From contig JAXGGA010001100.1 in assembly GCA_038373865.1 (NCBI GenBank), positions 62,001 through 126,000 on the forward strand: a stretch of DNA of 64,000 nt. Direction: 5' to 3'. The DNA is from Uloborus plumipes. Taxonomy: Eukaryota; Arthropoda; Arachnida; Araneae; Uloboridae. Both the position numbers and the translations under genes were made by a program. Below are positions 46,100-57,506 of this stretch, in pieces. Numbering within the stretch: position 1 is the stretch's first letter; each line of letters starts with the position of its first letter. The notes under the pieces were generated by a model. The model searched no databases. It saw only the letters and a program-made list of their open reading frames with translations, and was not told the origin of the DNA.

Positions 46100-47189
46100 C
46101 CCTGAATCGAACCAACGACTTTCGCCAGTTGAAGTCACGGAGCCCCCTGGAATTCATGCTCAAAATGCAATGAAAGAAAAACGAATAAAACTCTGATTGT
46201 AAAATTTCTCTTCTCAAGCCCCTTACACGACAATCTAAGATTATTTACCTTACCGAATGACTAACACCCCACATAAAACAATTCTTATATTAACCATAAA
46301 AGCAACGTCTACCTCTTATTAAATCGCAAGTCTGCAAAGCAGAAGCAGACATTGTGGGTTTTGCAGTTATTAATATTTGATGATGTGAGTGAGGTTTAAT
46401 GAAGCTGCTGGAACAACGAGGAGCTTTTGAGCTTGAAGTAAAGATCATTAAAATGAACCGTGCCTTGGCTTATAGTATATTTGAAGCATTTCCATGTTTA
46501 TGTCTTGATTTTAAATTAAGATAAATGACTGGCTTAAATTTTAGGTTTATAGAATCCGAGAATTCAGCTGCTAATGACACACAACTTTTGAATGCCTGAA
46601 TAAAACTGTTTTGTGTTCGTTAAAGAAACTGTGTATTATCTTTTAACTGCTTAACATTGAACAAGCATGATATAAATGCCGGACAAGTCTTTGATAGCGC
46701 AGTACACAAAATCCAATCAATAAGCTAAAAATTCTCAGGGTTAAAACATTTGATTTTTTAAGGACTATTAATTTCATTGAATTTCAAGTACGCTACTAGC
46801 TTCAAATAAAAATAAACTTCTAGAAGCCTTCCTTTCTCTAGTTCACTTTCGTTATACTCTGTAGTTAAAGATTTCCAATTTTTTTAATCAGCTATTCTCA
46901 AATTTTTAAATTTCGGATTTGAAATTTAGATATTCGCTTTAGTTATACTTTTACTAACACGAATTTAAAAAGTTAGCTCACAGTACAGCCTACAAATATA
47001 CAGTACTTTACTTAGACATCTGTTTTCAAATTCTCTGTATCAAAAAAGTTTTACAAAATAAAAACTTGCTTCACACGAACAAACTTGCTTCCTTAACGTT
47101 TCAACCTTTTGTCCTTCCAGCAAAAATTAATATTTTAAATTTAATTTTAGCAAACTTCAAAGTTGTGGTTGAAAAAGAGAAAATGTTAA
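46100..47189. other. Intergenic, nothing recognised
   Basis: A+T-rich with no repeat partner or frame worth calling. Confidence 0.4.
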
Positions 47190-47455
47190 TTGCTTTTTTT
47201 TAATACGCTTTTATTAGTTTCACATGTGGGTTTGTTTATTTGTATGTATGTATGTAACTCTGAATGAAAGATAAAATTCACGTTCTTTGAAAATATAAAA
47301 GTGATACATTTAATACTACTATTAATACTAAAGGTTTAACAAATTACATGTTGATGTATTGTAAGTGCACGTAAACTTAGCGGATATTCAATAGTTTTGA
47401 AAATCAGAGGGAAATCAGTAGCTCTAAAAGCGTATTTTTTAGTTATTTTAAACTA
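47190..47455 (+). repeat. Dispersed repeat, TTTTATTAGTTTCACATGTG family (copy 1)
   Basis: Shares TGTATGTATGTAACTCTGAA, AAATTCACGTTCTTTGAAAA and GGATATTCAATAGTTTTGAA with 59600-60040 (plus) and 52480-52745 (minus). It is cut at TA 47454 by the Tc1-like element and resumes at 48662 with AACTCTAAAAGCGTATTTT and a T run. Confidence 0.85.
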
Positions 47456-48661
47456 CACAGTCTAGTCACATTAATGTGACTACCTGTCAAAAGCCAGAAT
47501 AACCACCTTTCTTAGAACGGACTGCTGTGAGACGTGCAGGAAGAGAGTCAATTGGGTACCTAAAGTTGTTTACTGGGATGTTGAGACATACTGACTCCAA
47601 TGCCGGAGCCAGCTGCACTAGATTAAGCTGGTGAGGATCCATAGCGCGAACAACCCAATCGAGATGGTCCCACAAATTCTCAATTGGGCTTAAGTCAGGT
47701 GAGTTTGTTGACCAGGGAGAACGGTAAACTCATCCTGGTGCCTTCCGAGCCACGCATGCTCACTGGCAGCTGTATGGCACTGCGCATTGCTCTGCTGGTA
47801 GATGCCACAAACCTGAGGAAAAACAATATTCATATAGGGGTGGACATGGACCGCAAGGGCAGATGCGTACTTGCATTGAGCCATCGCGCCTTCCACAACG
47901 ATGAGTGAACCCATAGAACCCCAGAAAAACATTCCCCATACCATAATGCTCCTGCCTCCAGCTTGGGCCGTTCCGGCAATGGTTACAGGGTGTTTTCTTC
48001 CAGAGGTTTCACGACTTCTAATCCAACATCAGTCTGTCCGATGGAGCATAAAACATGATTTATCAATAAATGCTAACCATCGCCACTCAATGGATGTCGA
48101 GCTGCGGTACTGGCGTGCAAATTCCACAGTTCGTCGTCGATGGATAGTAGTCAGCATAGGTGCATTAACCAGGCTTCGGCTTCGGAAGCCCAGACGCAGC
48201 AACGTTCGCTAAACAGTGGTATGGTCGCCCTTTTGTTCATCTGGGGGGTCAGTTGCTCAGCGGTAGCCCGTCTATTAACCCGAACGCATCTCCGCAGCCG
48301 TCATTCGCCTCTGTCATCTATGGCTCCTGGAGCATCACATTTGCCATGTCGATGGTTTTGAACAGTCTCATTTTGCCATGCACGGTACACTTTTACCACA
48401 AGGGCAAGCGAACCACTCAAAAACTCAGCCATTTTGGAAATGCTTCCGCCCTTGACCCGAAAGCCAATGATCATGCCTTTTTGTACGTTGTTTAAATCGC
48501 TTCGTTTTTGCATTACGCCAACGGTAGAAATGTTTTCCAAAGGTCTCAGATACCCTTTATATACCCTCAATTGTACTGTGTTACCAAGTGCCTTCTGTAA
48601 TGGGTTATTTAACGTCGACGTCAAAAGTACGTGGTGGTCACATTAATGTGACTGGACTGTG
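47456..48661 (-). mobile_element. Tc1-like transposon, 1206 bp
   Basis: Flanked by TA at 47454-47455 and 48662-48663. Inverted ends CACAGTC(T/C)AGTCACATTA match over about 30 bp and contain the palindrome CACATTAATGTG. It carries one degenerate transposase gene on minus. The size is typical of a Tc1-family element of 1.2-1.3 kb, so it was a full-length copy that has since decayed. Confidence 0.95.
47487..48624 (-). pseudogene. Tc1-like transposase, broken
   Basis: On minus the N-terminal helix-turn-helix reads MQKRSDLNNVQKGMIIGF (within 48301-48624). The catalytic part survives as DKSCFMLHRTD, then VWGMFFWGSMGSLIVVEGAM (47690-47944) with QQSNAQCHTA. The C-terminus reads HLDWVVRAMDPHQLNLVQLA to KKGGYSGF (47487-47675). 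Tc1 transposases carry a DDE triad and normally read Q-D-N-A-P-C-H at the second Asp; here that Asp is Ser. The first catalytic region reads IDKS rather than the usual D-E. At least three frame changes and stops separate the pieces. Length matches a family gene of about 340 residues, so it is a whole but dead copy. Confidence 0.93.
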
Positions 48662-48697
48662 TATAATTAAATTAATAGTTTTATTAACTCTAAAAGC

Positions 48698-48700
<3 letters not shown>

Positions 48701-48747
<47 letters not shown>
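48701..48747. repeat. Poly-T tract, 47 bp
   Basis: Pure T. It replaces the TTTTTAGTTATT word found at this point in the sister repeat copies, so it grew within the repeat. Confidence 0.95.
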
Positions 48748-48751
<4 letters not shown>

Positions 48752-49139
48752 GATATTTAAGATTATTTTTTTCTTTTTCTTGACTTCACTGTCAGCAACA
48801 CTCAAAAACTTTAAACTCGTGCTATTTATTCCGGATTATGGCGAGGGGTCGAAAGCGTTGCAGAAAAAACGACTTATTTTATTTCCTTTAGAAATTGACG
48901 TTGATAATCTTTGACAAGTTCATTCATCAAACTTAAAGATATTAAAGAAGAGAAATAAAAGGGGGCAAAAAGATCATCAATGCTGTTACGTCTTTTTAAG
49001 AAAGACAAACATAAGTTTGGCCATTGCGGATAGAATGCTATCCACACCGTAACAGCTGCGCTACAGGATGAAATGTTCTTTTAAATCGTGGAAATCCTGA
49101 ATAACGAGCAAAAATATGACGGAAAGTTAGAAAACTCTT
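48748..49139. other. Intergenic, nothing recognised
   Basis: No repeat partner or motif seen. Confidence 0.4.
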
Positions 49140-51000
49140 GATTACCTGTCATGAATTGCTCCTGGTGTTGAGAAGAATAACAGTTCCAAAAAACGGTTTG
49201 ATGGATAACACATTGTTTGTTGTAATGGACTTCATTTAGAGCCTGTTCCAAAAATGTGATAAAGAATTTTGATGATTTAGAAGGAATAATAGGGTTTTCA
49301 AATGTGCTGAGGAAGACGAAGTTCATTCAGAACTAAGCTAGCCTAGTAATTAGAGTCTATTACATTTGCTTCCTGATCACCAGTGAATTGCTCATGGTGT
49401 TCAGAGAAATCTCATGTTCTAAAAATTGATTTGATTTACAACAAAGTTGTTGTAGAAAACTCCATTTAGAAATGTTGTAAAAAATGTGAAAAAGAATTTC
49501 TATGGTTTTAATCAAATAATAGGGTTTTTAAACTCGGCAAGGATGAGGAAGGTCATTCAGAACTGCGCTATTCCAATAATGAAAGAATACACTGCAAAAA
49601 ATAAACTTGTTTTTACAGTATAATACTGGCAGCAGAGGTTCCAGTTTAAAACCGCAAATTCACAGTAAAAAATTTCAAAATTAGCAATTTTACACTTCAT
49701 TACTGTATGACATTACTGTAAGAAACTTTACAGTTTATTACCGCAATTTTACAGTTTATTAATGCAAAGTTAGCTGTATTAAACCGTAAAAACAACAGTA
49801 TAATACTGGCAGCAGAGGTTCCAGTTTAAAACCGCAAAATTCACAGTAAAAATTTTCAAAATTAGCAATTTTACACTTCATTACTGTATGACATTACTGT
49901 AAGAAACTTTACAGTTTATTACCGCAATTTTACAGCTTATTAATGCAAAGTTAGCTGTATTAAACCGTAAAAACAACAGTATAATACTGGCAGCAGAGGT
50001 TCCAGTTTAAAACCGCAAAATTCACAGTAAAAATTTTCAAAATTAGCAATTTTACACTTCATTACTGTATGACATTACTGTAAGAAACTTTACAGTTTAT
50101 TACCGCAATTTTACAGTTTATTAATGCAAAGTTATCTGTATTAAACCGTAAAAACAACAGTATAATACTGGCAGCAGAGGTTCCAGTTTAAAACCGCAAA
50201 ATTCACAGTAAAAATTTTCAAAATTAGCAATTTTACACTTTATTACCGTATGACATTACTGTAAGAAACTTTACAGTTTATTACCGCAATTTTACAGTTT
50301 ATTAATGCAAAGTTAGCTGTATTAAACCGTAAAAACAACAGTATAATACTGGCAGCAGAGGTTCCAATTGAAAATTGTAAAATGCACAGTAATAAACTGT
50401 AAAATTAGTTAAACTAGTAGTTAGTTCACTACTTTAAAATTGGCAATTTACAGTTAATAATTGTAAAAGAAAAATTTACAGTTTATTAGTGTAAAATTAG
50501 CAATTTTTAGCTTATTACTATAAAATTAGCTGCATTATACTGTAAAAACAGCATTCCTTTTTGACAGTGTATTAAATTTACCTCTGGATTACTTGAAATT
50601 ACATCCGGCATTGAGAGAAATCTCTCGTTCTAAAAAAATAATTTGATTGGTGACACGTTGTTTATTGTAATCGACTTCATTTTCGTTTATTGTGATCGAA
50701 GTTTTGTAAAATGTGAAGAAGAATTTTGGTGATTTGAAACAAATACTATGGTTTTCAAATGCGGTAATAAAAAGAAAATGCATTCAGAACTTGCATAACA
50801 GATAAACAACTTCGATGATTTGATGTGAACAGTCTAGTTTTCAAATGCAGTAAAAAAATAGAAAGTATTTTCAGAACTATGCTACCCTAATGGTCAAAAC
50901 CTATTAAACTCGCCACTTGTCTACTTGTAATAAGTTGCTCCTGGTGTTGAGAGAAATAATTCTTTCCAAAAAGTAATTTGTTTGAGACTTGTACCAACAT
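49140..51000. repeat. Tandem array, period about 235-335 bp, split by a MITE
   Basis: TTGCTCCTGGTGTTGAGA-type words mark units at about 49153, 49388, 50600 (decayed) and 50933. Units share GTAATGGACTTCATTTAGA, TTTTGATGATTTAGAA and GGTTTTCAAATGCGGT. The unit at 50600 has a further partial internal duplication. The MITE at 49590-50569 separates units two and three. Confidence 0.82.
49590..50569 (+). mobile_element. CACTG modular MITE, copy 12 (five modules, 980 bp)
   Basis: CACTGCAAAAAATAAAC to TTTTTGACAGTG, TA on both sides. The marker TAATACTGGCAGCAGAGG occurs at 49621, 49801, 49982, 50163 and 50344, steps of 180, 181, 181 and 181. The first four modules are nearly identical; the fifth looks like the ordinary family module. 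This is a recent tandem amplification inside a transposable element. Confidence 0.96.
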
Positions 51001-51216
51001 TAAAAAAATTATAAAAAACAAAAGTTGATTCATAAAATCATTTTATTGAGTTTTGAAATAAGGAAGTCAATTTTTGCGACCCCTTGTATATATGCTGGCT
51101 ATGTGAAACTTTGCACAATTAGCCTGACAGGTATAAATTTGCCTAAATAATTCCAAGAAAACTTTTTAGAAAATTGATACTTCATATTAAATTACTTAAT
51201 GGTTCCTTTTATTCTA
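51001..51216. other. Spacer between two MITE-bearing regions
   Basis: Nothing recognised. Confidence 0.4.
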
Positions 51217-51738
51217 CACTGCGAAAAATGAACTGCTGTTTTTACAGTGTAATACTGACATCCGAGGTTCCTATGTACAGTAATAAAGTGTAAAACTAAC
51301 AATTTTACAGTTTCTAACTGTAAAGTTATAAATTTTAGTTTATTGCCGTAAAATCTAGCCGTATTATACTCTAAAAACAAGAGTATAATACTGGCAGCAG
51401 AGGTTCCAGTTTAAAACTGTAAAATGCACGGTAATAAAATGTAAAATTAGTAATTTTGCAGTTTATCACTGTAAAATTAGCAATTTTACAGTTTAGTACT
51501 GTAAAAGTAGCAATTTTACAGTTCAATTAGTAAACTGTAAGTTAGTAAACTGTAACTTAGTTAGTAAACCGTAGAATTAGTAATTTTGCAGTTTATCACT
51601 GTAAAATAAGCAATTTTACAGTTTAGTACTGTAAAAGTAGCAATTTTACAGTTCATTACAGTAAAATTAGCAATTTTTAGTTTATTACCATAAAATTAGC
51701 TGCATTATAATGTAAAATCCACATTCATTTTTTTAGTG
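51217..51738 (+). mobile_element. CACTG modular MITE, copy 13
   Basis: 522 bp, CACTGCGAAAAATGAACTG to TTTTTTTAGTG, TA on the left, TG on the right. Contains a repeated inner block (GTAATTTTGCAGTTTATCAC at about 51449 and 51580). Marker GGCAGCAGAGGTTCC at about 51393. Confidence 0.9.
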
Positions 51739-52479
51739 TGAGCTATCACAATTAAAAGCCAAGCTTTAGAATTCCGGAAACAAAATGCAAATAAATGAGT
51801 AAACATGTCTCATTTCTGTAAATGAATAGAGCATGTTGCTAATGATAGAACTTTTTTTCAACTAAAATATATTACATTAGCAAATGATGTTAACACTCCA
51901 GTTCATCACTATTGAAAAAAGAAATGTATGTGCAATTTTCTAAAAGTGGGTGTGCGAAAGGTGTATAAGTCTGTGTCACGAAAGAATCTAATTATTGAAA
52001 TGCACTGTAAATTTCCATCTTTTCAATTTTCCTAATCATTTAAGGGAAAACAACTGCTAATATGAAGTAACGTAATTGAATATATTTTTTTTTAACGTTC
52101 TTACACGCTTCTTATATCTCAGCAAAGTATGAAGCGAAAAGCTTAAGAAGCGAAAGAGATTCCGCAAACGCTGAACGTACAGATAATAAGTTTTATTCGT
52201 CCTGACAAAGCTAATGGAATAATTGGAATCCATTTTGATCGACAAACTTCGATTACTTTAAAGAAAGATAAAAAAAAAAAGTTTTCTCACTGCAAACTTC
52301 ACATGAAAACTTGTCATTCATTCAGTTTCATATAATTGATGATAATGTCTGCAAATAATGAATGTGAGAAAGTCTAAAAATAATTTTTTTTTTAGTATTT
52401 TGGACGATATTAAATGACCTTTCTTCTATGACCGATAATATATAATTCAATTTCCGCCAGTTGTTGTTTATAGTGTTAA
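51739..52479. other. Intergenic, nothing recognised
   Basis: A 62-codon minus frame (52057-52245) has no motif. No repeat partner noted. Confidence 0.4.
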
Positions 52480-52745
52480 AAATATAAATTATAGTTTAAA
52501 AAACTAAAAAATACACTTTTAGAGTTAATCAAACTCTAATTTGCATAACTATTAAATGTCCGCCAGTTTACATACACTTATAATATACCAACATGTAATA
52601 TAGTTTAACCATTAATATTAATAATAGTTTTTAATAGACTGCTTTTATATTTGTAAAGAACGTGAATTTTAACTTTATTCAGAGTTACCTACAAACATAC
52701 AAACAAACAAATAAACCCACATATGAAACTAATAAAAGGTGTATT
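52480..52745 (-). repeat. Dispersed repeat, TTTTATTAGTTTCACATGTG family (copy 2)
   Basis: Inverted relative to 47190. Complement words AACGTGAATTTTAACTTTAT and ATATGAAACTAATAAAAGG match. Its outer end abuts the SINE at 52746. Confidence 0.8.
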
Positions 52746-52940
52746 GATAATCCCTCTGAAAGTTTCGTATGCCTTTTACCATGATAAGTTGGACTCCTTC
52801 ATTAACATGTAAGACAACACAAGAGAGATTTATAGCACAAAGAGAGGAAATAGCAACCAGGACTCTGGTGGGCATCGAGCCCACGACCTCCGGCACTCGA
52901 AGCGAAGCTTGTACCTCAGAACCACGGAACCCTTATTTGA
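52746..52940 (-). mobile_element. tRNA-derived SINE, minus strand
   Basis: On minus, GGGTTCCGTGGTTCTGAGG carries an A-box-like start and GTGGGCTCGATGCCCAC is a B-box region (about 52868-52884) closing a perfect TψC-like stem. The body runs to about 52746. No acceptor stem closes, so not a tRNA gene. Confidence 0.68.
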
Positions 52941-53058
52941 ACGCGTGAGCTCGCGAGTAAAATACTTTAGAGTACTTAACTTTTTTTATGTTCAGTCAAT
53001 AATAAAAGTTCATTTTTGTTCAATTTTTAAACAAAATTAATTATATATATATTTATAT

Positions 53059-53992
53059 GGGCGATTTTCTGTAAACTCTTCATTTTTCGCACGAAATCTG
53101 TCCGGGCATGGTTTTTTAAGATGTTCGTATAATTATAATACTATTGCTCAGAAAATGAATCTATTACTTTGGTTTGAAAGAGGGCCAGTTGAAGCTTGTG
53201 ACTTTCTTATAAATCATGATAGGGGGTAAGTCCCCTGCCTGGTATAACTAGGCAGGGGACTGTGCCAGGTGACTGTTTTTGCTCTTTGTTGCGTAATATC
53301 TGCAAAACTATTGGAACATAATTATTTACGAAACTACCCATAAATTTAGGCACAAATCGCCGACATAATAACTAATATGTTTCATAATTAAACTAATTGA
53401 CATTAATAAAATCACTTCGCAGAGGACTGTTTTCACAACGAACACGATGCACACTTTCAGCACAAATGTGGCTCTCAAACTAAACAAAGTGGCGTTTCAA
53501 CACCGTTCTCAGCAATTTTGGCAAGTTCACACTGATTACTTTAAACTTCATGCCAAAAAACATTTGCAAGAGTAACAGATTTTTTCTATTGCAGCTTTGA
53601 ATTTGTGGCAGGGGACTGTTTGAAAAATCTCCGGACAGAATTTACATGACAATTTTAAGTTTTAGAAATACGTAATTAGACCTTATTTCATAAAAAAGAT
53701 ATAGTTGCATTATTCTATTTTTAGATATTAATTGCCAAATTTATGTAGTGTTAATAGGTTTTTTGAAATATTGCCTTTAAGTGTTAGACTATGGATTGGG
53801 ACAGCCAGGGACTGTGTTTTTGGTGCTTAGATAATTTCTAGAAAAAAAAAAATTGTTATCGCTCCAAATACAATTGGGCCACAAAGTATTAATGCTTTAC
53901 TTGTATTAAGAGCGATAATTACTTTATTACACTTTATTATTTTTAAAATACTCGGTCCGGACAGCCAATTACGAGTTTACAGAGAATCGCCC
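53059..53992. mobile_element. 934-bp element with GGGCGATT ends
   Basis: Left GGGCGATTTTCTGTAAACTC pairs with right GAGTTTACAGAGAATCGCCC; TCCGGGCA and TCCGGACAGCC are subterminal. A 13-bp-arm hairpin GTCCCCTGCCT...AGGCAGGGGAC lies near 53228-53258, and CAGGGGACTG-like words recur at about 53250, 53416, 53608 and 53805. A solo right end occurs at 61714-61763. No transposase. TAT-like flanks make the target duplication uncertain. Confidence 0.82.
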
Positions 53993-54025
53993 ATATTGTA
54001 ACGAGAGGCACTGTACTGAGAGGTA

Positions 54026-55315
54026 CCGTAAAATGGGGTTAATCGGAACACTTTTCAGCTTTGATTGTAAAAAAAGCAGTTAAAAGATTTTTTTTCAATT
54101 TGATTTTCTGGGTAAAAATTTCGGTCTTGCTTTACTGTTGATATTCCAAGCAAACACAAAGCATTTTGAACAGTTATTATTAAAATATATAGGAAATTAT
54201 GGGTGTTCCGAATCACCCCGCTGATAGGGGTCAATCGGAACACATGTTAAAATTTATATTTTTTCCATGAAACCTGTAATATGTCTCACAAACATGAGTA
54301 ATATTGATGAGGGAGAACAAGAACAGATAATTACTGTCAAATAAAAGTATAATTTCAATACCAGTAAACGTTTATAATTTGTCAAAATTCAAAATAATTT
54401 TGAACTTATGAAAAATGAAAAGTAATTTTAAGAAATGCTTTTGAATTGAAATACAAAGATTTAACACGAATGGAAGTCACTCATGTCGTCCACAAATATG
54501 TACTTGTCCTTAAAACTAGCAATTGTGACTTGGCTTAAGTTTTTTCATAGCATCTTCTGGGATGATCTCTGCCTTTTCTTTAGTTTCTTAAAATCTCTGG
54601 GTTTCGGGGATTGTCCTGAAAGATTTTTTCGCTTATTCATCACTGTCTGTGTGCTTGCCTTTTGCTATCTAAAGTCTATATGACTTTCCTCCTCGTATTT
54701 TAAATAAAAAGAAGTCTCCTGGAGAAAAAATCTTATGAAATCTGCAACTTTCTGTCATTCTAAGATCTAGTTGCTCACGAGAAGGGATAAACAGTAATAA
54801 ATCCTTGTCCTTGTCTTGATTAGAGGAACTGGGGTTAGAATCTTGATTTTTCAAACAGTTTCCTTCAAATAAGTTTGAATTGGAACAACAGAACAAAGTG
54901 TTCCGATTCACCCCGTAATTTTTTTTCCAATGGCATTTTTCAGAATTCTTCATTTTTATGACACAATTTATAAAAACTGTAAATTCTAATGTGGTATTCT
55001 GTTGTTCAGATACATGTATAATTGAAACATACCACTCTTAGGTTTAAAATATAAGAAGGTTTGTTCTTACATATGAAGTTTGGCAGTCTATGAAAATGTG
55101 ATGTTTTCTAGCATTCCACGTACAGCCCTCCTTAGAAGCCAGTAGCGTTCCCAGATTGACTAAAGTAATTTTTTCCTACTTTCTATGATCTTACCTTTCT
55201 AAAAAAAAATTAACGGCGAAAAATACCCAATAGTATATTTATGAAGAATTTCTTTGTACGGTCTGGAAGTTTTGTTCCGATTGACCCCGCTGTTCCTATA
55301 CACCCCATTTTACGG
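54026..55315 (-). mobile_element. Pogo-like 1.3-kb non-autonomous element, copy 3
   Basis: 1290 bp, inverted relative to copies 1 and 2, bounded by TA at 54024-54025 and 55316-55317. Ends CCGTAAAATGGGG and CCCCATTTTACGG. It lies 33 bp from the GGGCGATT element. The coding remnant reads on minus at 54669-54953 for 94 codons with SPGDFFLFKIRGGKSYRL. Confidence 0.93.
54669..54953 (-). pseudogene. Coding remnant inside pogo-like copy 3
   Basis: Same segment as 12557-12892, open here for 94 codons, with FIPSREQLDLRMTESCRFHK before the GDFFLFK stretch. Beyond it, a DMSDFH-like ending seen in copy 1 in another frame suggests the ancestral tail was longer. Role unknown; a transposase tail is the best guess. 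Confidence 0.4.
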
Positions 55316-56089
55316 TACCTATTGTATAATCACTCTATTTGATTAAATGACATGATTTTTTTTCACAGACGATATTTTTGAAAATCCGAGCAGGTTGAAA
55401 ATCCGAATTACCTCTGCTCCCAGTTAGTCCAGATTTTTGACGTTCTGTTGTAGCTTTAATTTCGGTTGCATCAATCTTGTACATGGCAATAAAATCTATT
55501 TTGAAATGAAGAACGTTTTTAATATTTAAACTTTAATTTAACTTTATTTATTTGTGTGCGTTTTTTTTTTTCCATAAAATGTTTACTTCTACAAAATCCT
55601 ATTGAAATATGGGTTATTTTTAGTTCGTCAAATTGTTTTGCAACCTCATGATCTTTTCTGCAATCAAACGGTTTTGATTGTGATAAAAATGTCTGCAAAA
55701 CGTGGTTTATTGGGAGTCTGCTTTTGTGTGTTATTTGAAATTGCATTGAAAAAAACGGCGCATTTCTTTAATTTACTTTTTCCAAAGCACATTCTTTCTT
55801 CATTCAACTTTACAAAGATGTGTTTCACCAAAACTTCATCAAAAAGTCGTGCTTTGAAGGGATCTATTCAATAAAGCGGATTTACACTAAGCTGCTGGGA
55901 AGATTTCAGACTGCCCGGATATTAAATGGTTCTGAAATGGAGAAATACATTTGGCCATAGACTTTCATCACCAGTAATGTTTAGGGCATACTGGAATTTC
56001 TATTGACGAGTACGATTTTTACACATATTGGGGGGACCGGATAGTTATGTCGTTTTTTCTTTTTTTTTTTTTTTTTTCCAAACAAATTA
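55316..56089. other. Intergenic, possibly the 5' part of the mariner remnant
   Basis: Open frames of 75-90 codons on both strands at 55519-55874 show no transposase motif. No gene called. Confidence 0.35.
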
Positions 56090-56425
56090 ATTGTTAAAAG
56101 TTCTTATTTTAATTCAATTTTAATTATTTTCGTTATCAAGGGCAAAGTAGTAAATTTTAAATCCCGGATAAATTTTGTTTAAAATTGATTTTGGGAGCAA
56201 ATATCTTGAACACAAGTCGCTTAGCACTTGGATACAAGTCAAATTTTCAAGTTGTTCATTGTTAAAAGTTCTTATTTTAATTCAATTTTAATTATTTTCG
56301 TTATCAAGGGCCAAGTAGTAAATTTTAAATCCCGGATAGATTTTTTTTAATTGATTTTGTGAGCAAATATCTTGAACACAAGTCACTTAGCACTTGGATA
56401 CAAGTCAAATTTTCAAGTTTTTGTG
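56090..56425. repeat. Tandem duplication, step 168 bp
   Basis: ATTGTTAAAAGTTCTTATTT begins both copies (56090 and 56258). They are nearly identical through CTTGGATACAAGTCAAATTT. A recent duplication just upstream of the mariner remnant. Confidence 0.95.
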
Positions 56426-56439
56426 GAATAGAAAATGTT

Positions 56440-56700
56440 TTAGCGACAATCCGGAGAAAGGGAATCCAACTGCTTTACCCATAATAGTCACCTGACATTG
56501 CACCATCTGATTTTCCTTTATTGCGATCAAAATGAGAAAAAAAAGCTTGAAAATTTGGCTTGGTATCCAAGATGCAATTTTGAGATATTTTGCTCCAAAA
56601 ATCCTTTTTTTATCTATCTTTAATTGAAAATTTACTACTGGCAGAAGGTCCTAGATAACGAGGAAATTAAATCGTTGATTCAAAATTAAAAACTTTTAAG
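56440..56700 (+). pseudogene. Mariner transposase C-terminal remnant
   Basis: 56488-56532 reads SPDIAPSDFPLLRSK and then stops; mariner transposases have S-P-D-L-A-P-S-D at the third catalytic Asp. In another frame 56639-56683 reads WQKVLDNEEIKSLIQ, matching the C-terminal R-W-Q-K-x-x-D-x-x-G region. Several frameshifts separate the two. The N-terminal half is not recognisable, and the terminal inverted repeats were not found. Confidence 0.8.
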
Positions 56701-56949
56701 TTTATTTGTTTGAAAAAGCGACATTACTTTCTTGCCCCCCCCCCTCCCCAATACAAATATTAATCTTTTATCATTACCCACAAACTAAAATTGAAACCTT
56801 AGCATATGAGAATAAGAGTAAAAGAGGGAAAAACTATTTCCATTACTTGGAAATTAGACTTCTAATAATAGTTATAATAATATTACTAGCTGACTCGCGC
56901 GAAGAATTCGCGCTTGACAGCAGTAATTCAAAATTTTGATTTTTTAATG

Positions 56950-57317
56950 CACTGTAAAAAATAGATGTTGTTTTTACAGTATTATACAGCTTATTTTATA
57001 TTAACAAACTGTAAAAATTGCTAATTTTACAGTAATAAACTGTAAAATTGCTAATTTTAGTTTATTACTATGGATTTTACAGTTTTTAACTGGAACCTCT
57101 GATGTCAGTATTATACTGTTGTTTTTACAGTATAATACAGCTAAATTTGTGGTAATAAACTGTAAAATTGTGGTAATAAACGGTAGAATTGCTGCTTTAC
57201 AGTAACAAACTGTAAAATTGTTAGTTTTGCAGTTTATTACGTTACATTTTACAGTTTTAAACTGGAACCTCTGTTGCCAGTATTACACTGTAAAAACAAC
57301 GGTTTATTTTTGCAGTG
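56950..57317 (-). mobile_element. CACTG modular MITE, copy 14
   Basis: 368 bp, CACTGTAAAAAATAGATG to TTTTTGCAGTG, TG on the left, CG on the right. Two reverse markers (CTCTGATGTCAGTATTATAC, CTCTGTTGCCAGTATTACAC). Confidence 0.92.
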
Positions 57318-57353
57318 CGGTAAGTTCTCTAAAAACAGGCTCTGAGTGTATTC

Positions 57354-57506
57354 TAAAGGCCCTGCTCCACATTAACGTAAAGCAGAAAAATAAAGCAGAA
57401 ACGTAAAACGGATTAAATGGTTTATTCCTATGGAAAGTACCCGGATTTTCGGTTTCTGCCTTCGGTTTCGGTCGCGTTTTCTGGTTCGCGTGGAGCAGGG
57501 CCCTTA
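57354..57506. mobile_element. Small MITE with GGCCCTGCTCCAC ends
   Basis: 153 bp. TAAAGGCCCTGCTCCAC at the left and GTGGAGCAGGGCCCTTA at the right are inverted. The interior (CGGTTTCTGCCTTCGGTTTC, AAAGCAGAAACGTAAAACGG) also pairs partly. The ends look like the TTAA-flanked pair at 24.7 kb in style, but the flanks are not TTAA, so class is open. Confidence 0.78.

Noticed and set aside
55519..55874. Frames that might be the N-terminal half of the mariner gene
   Set aside because: No helix-turn-helix or first catalytic Asp motif could be read in any frame.
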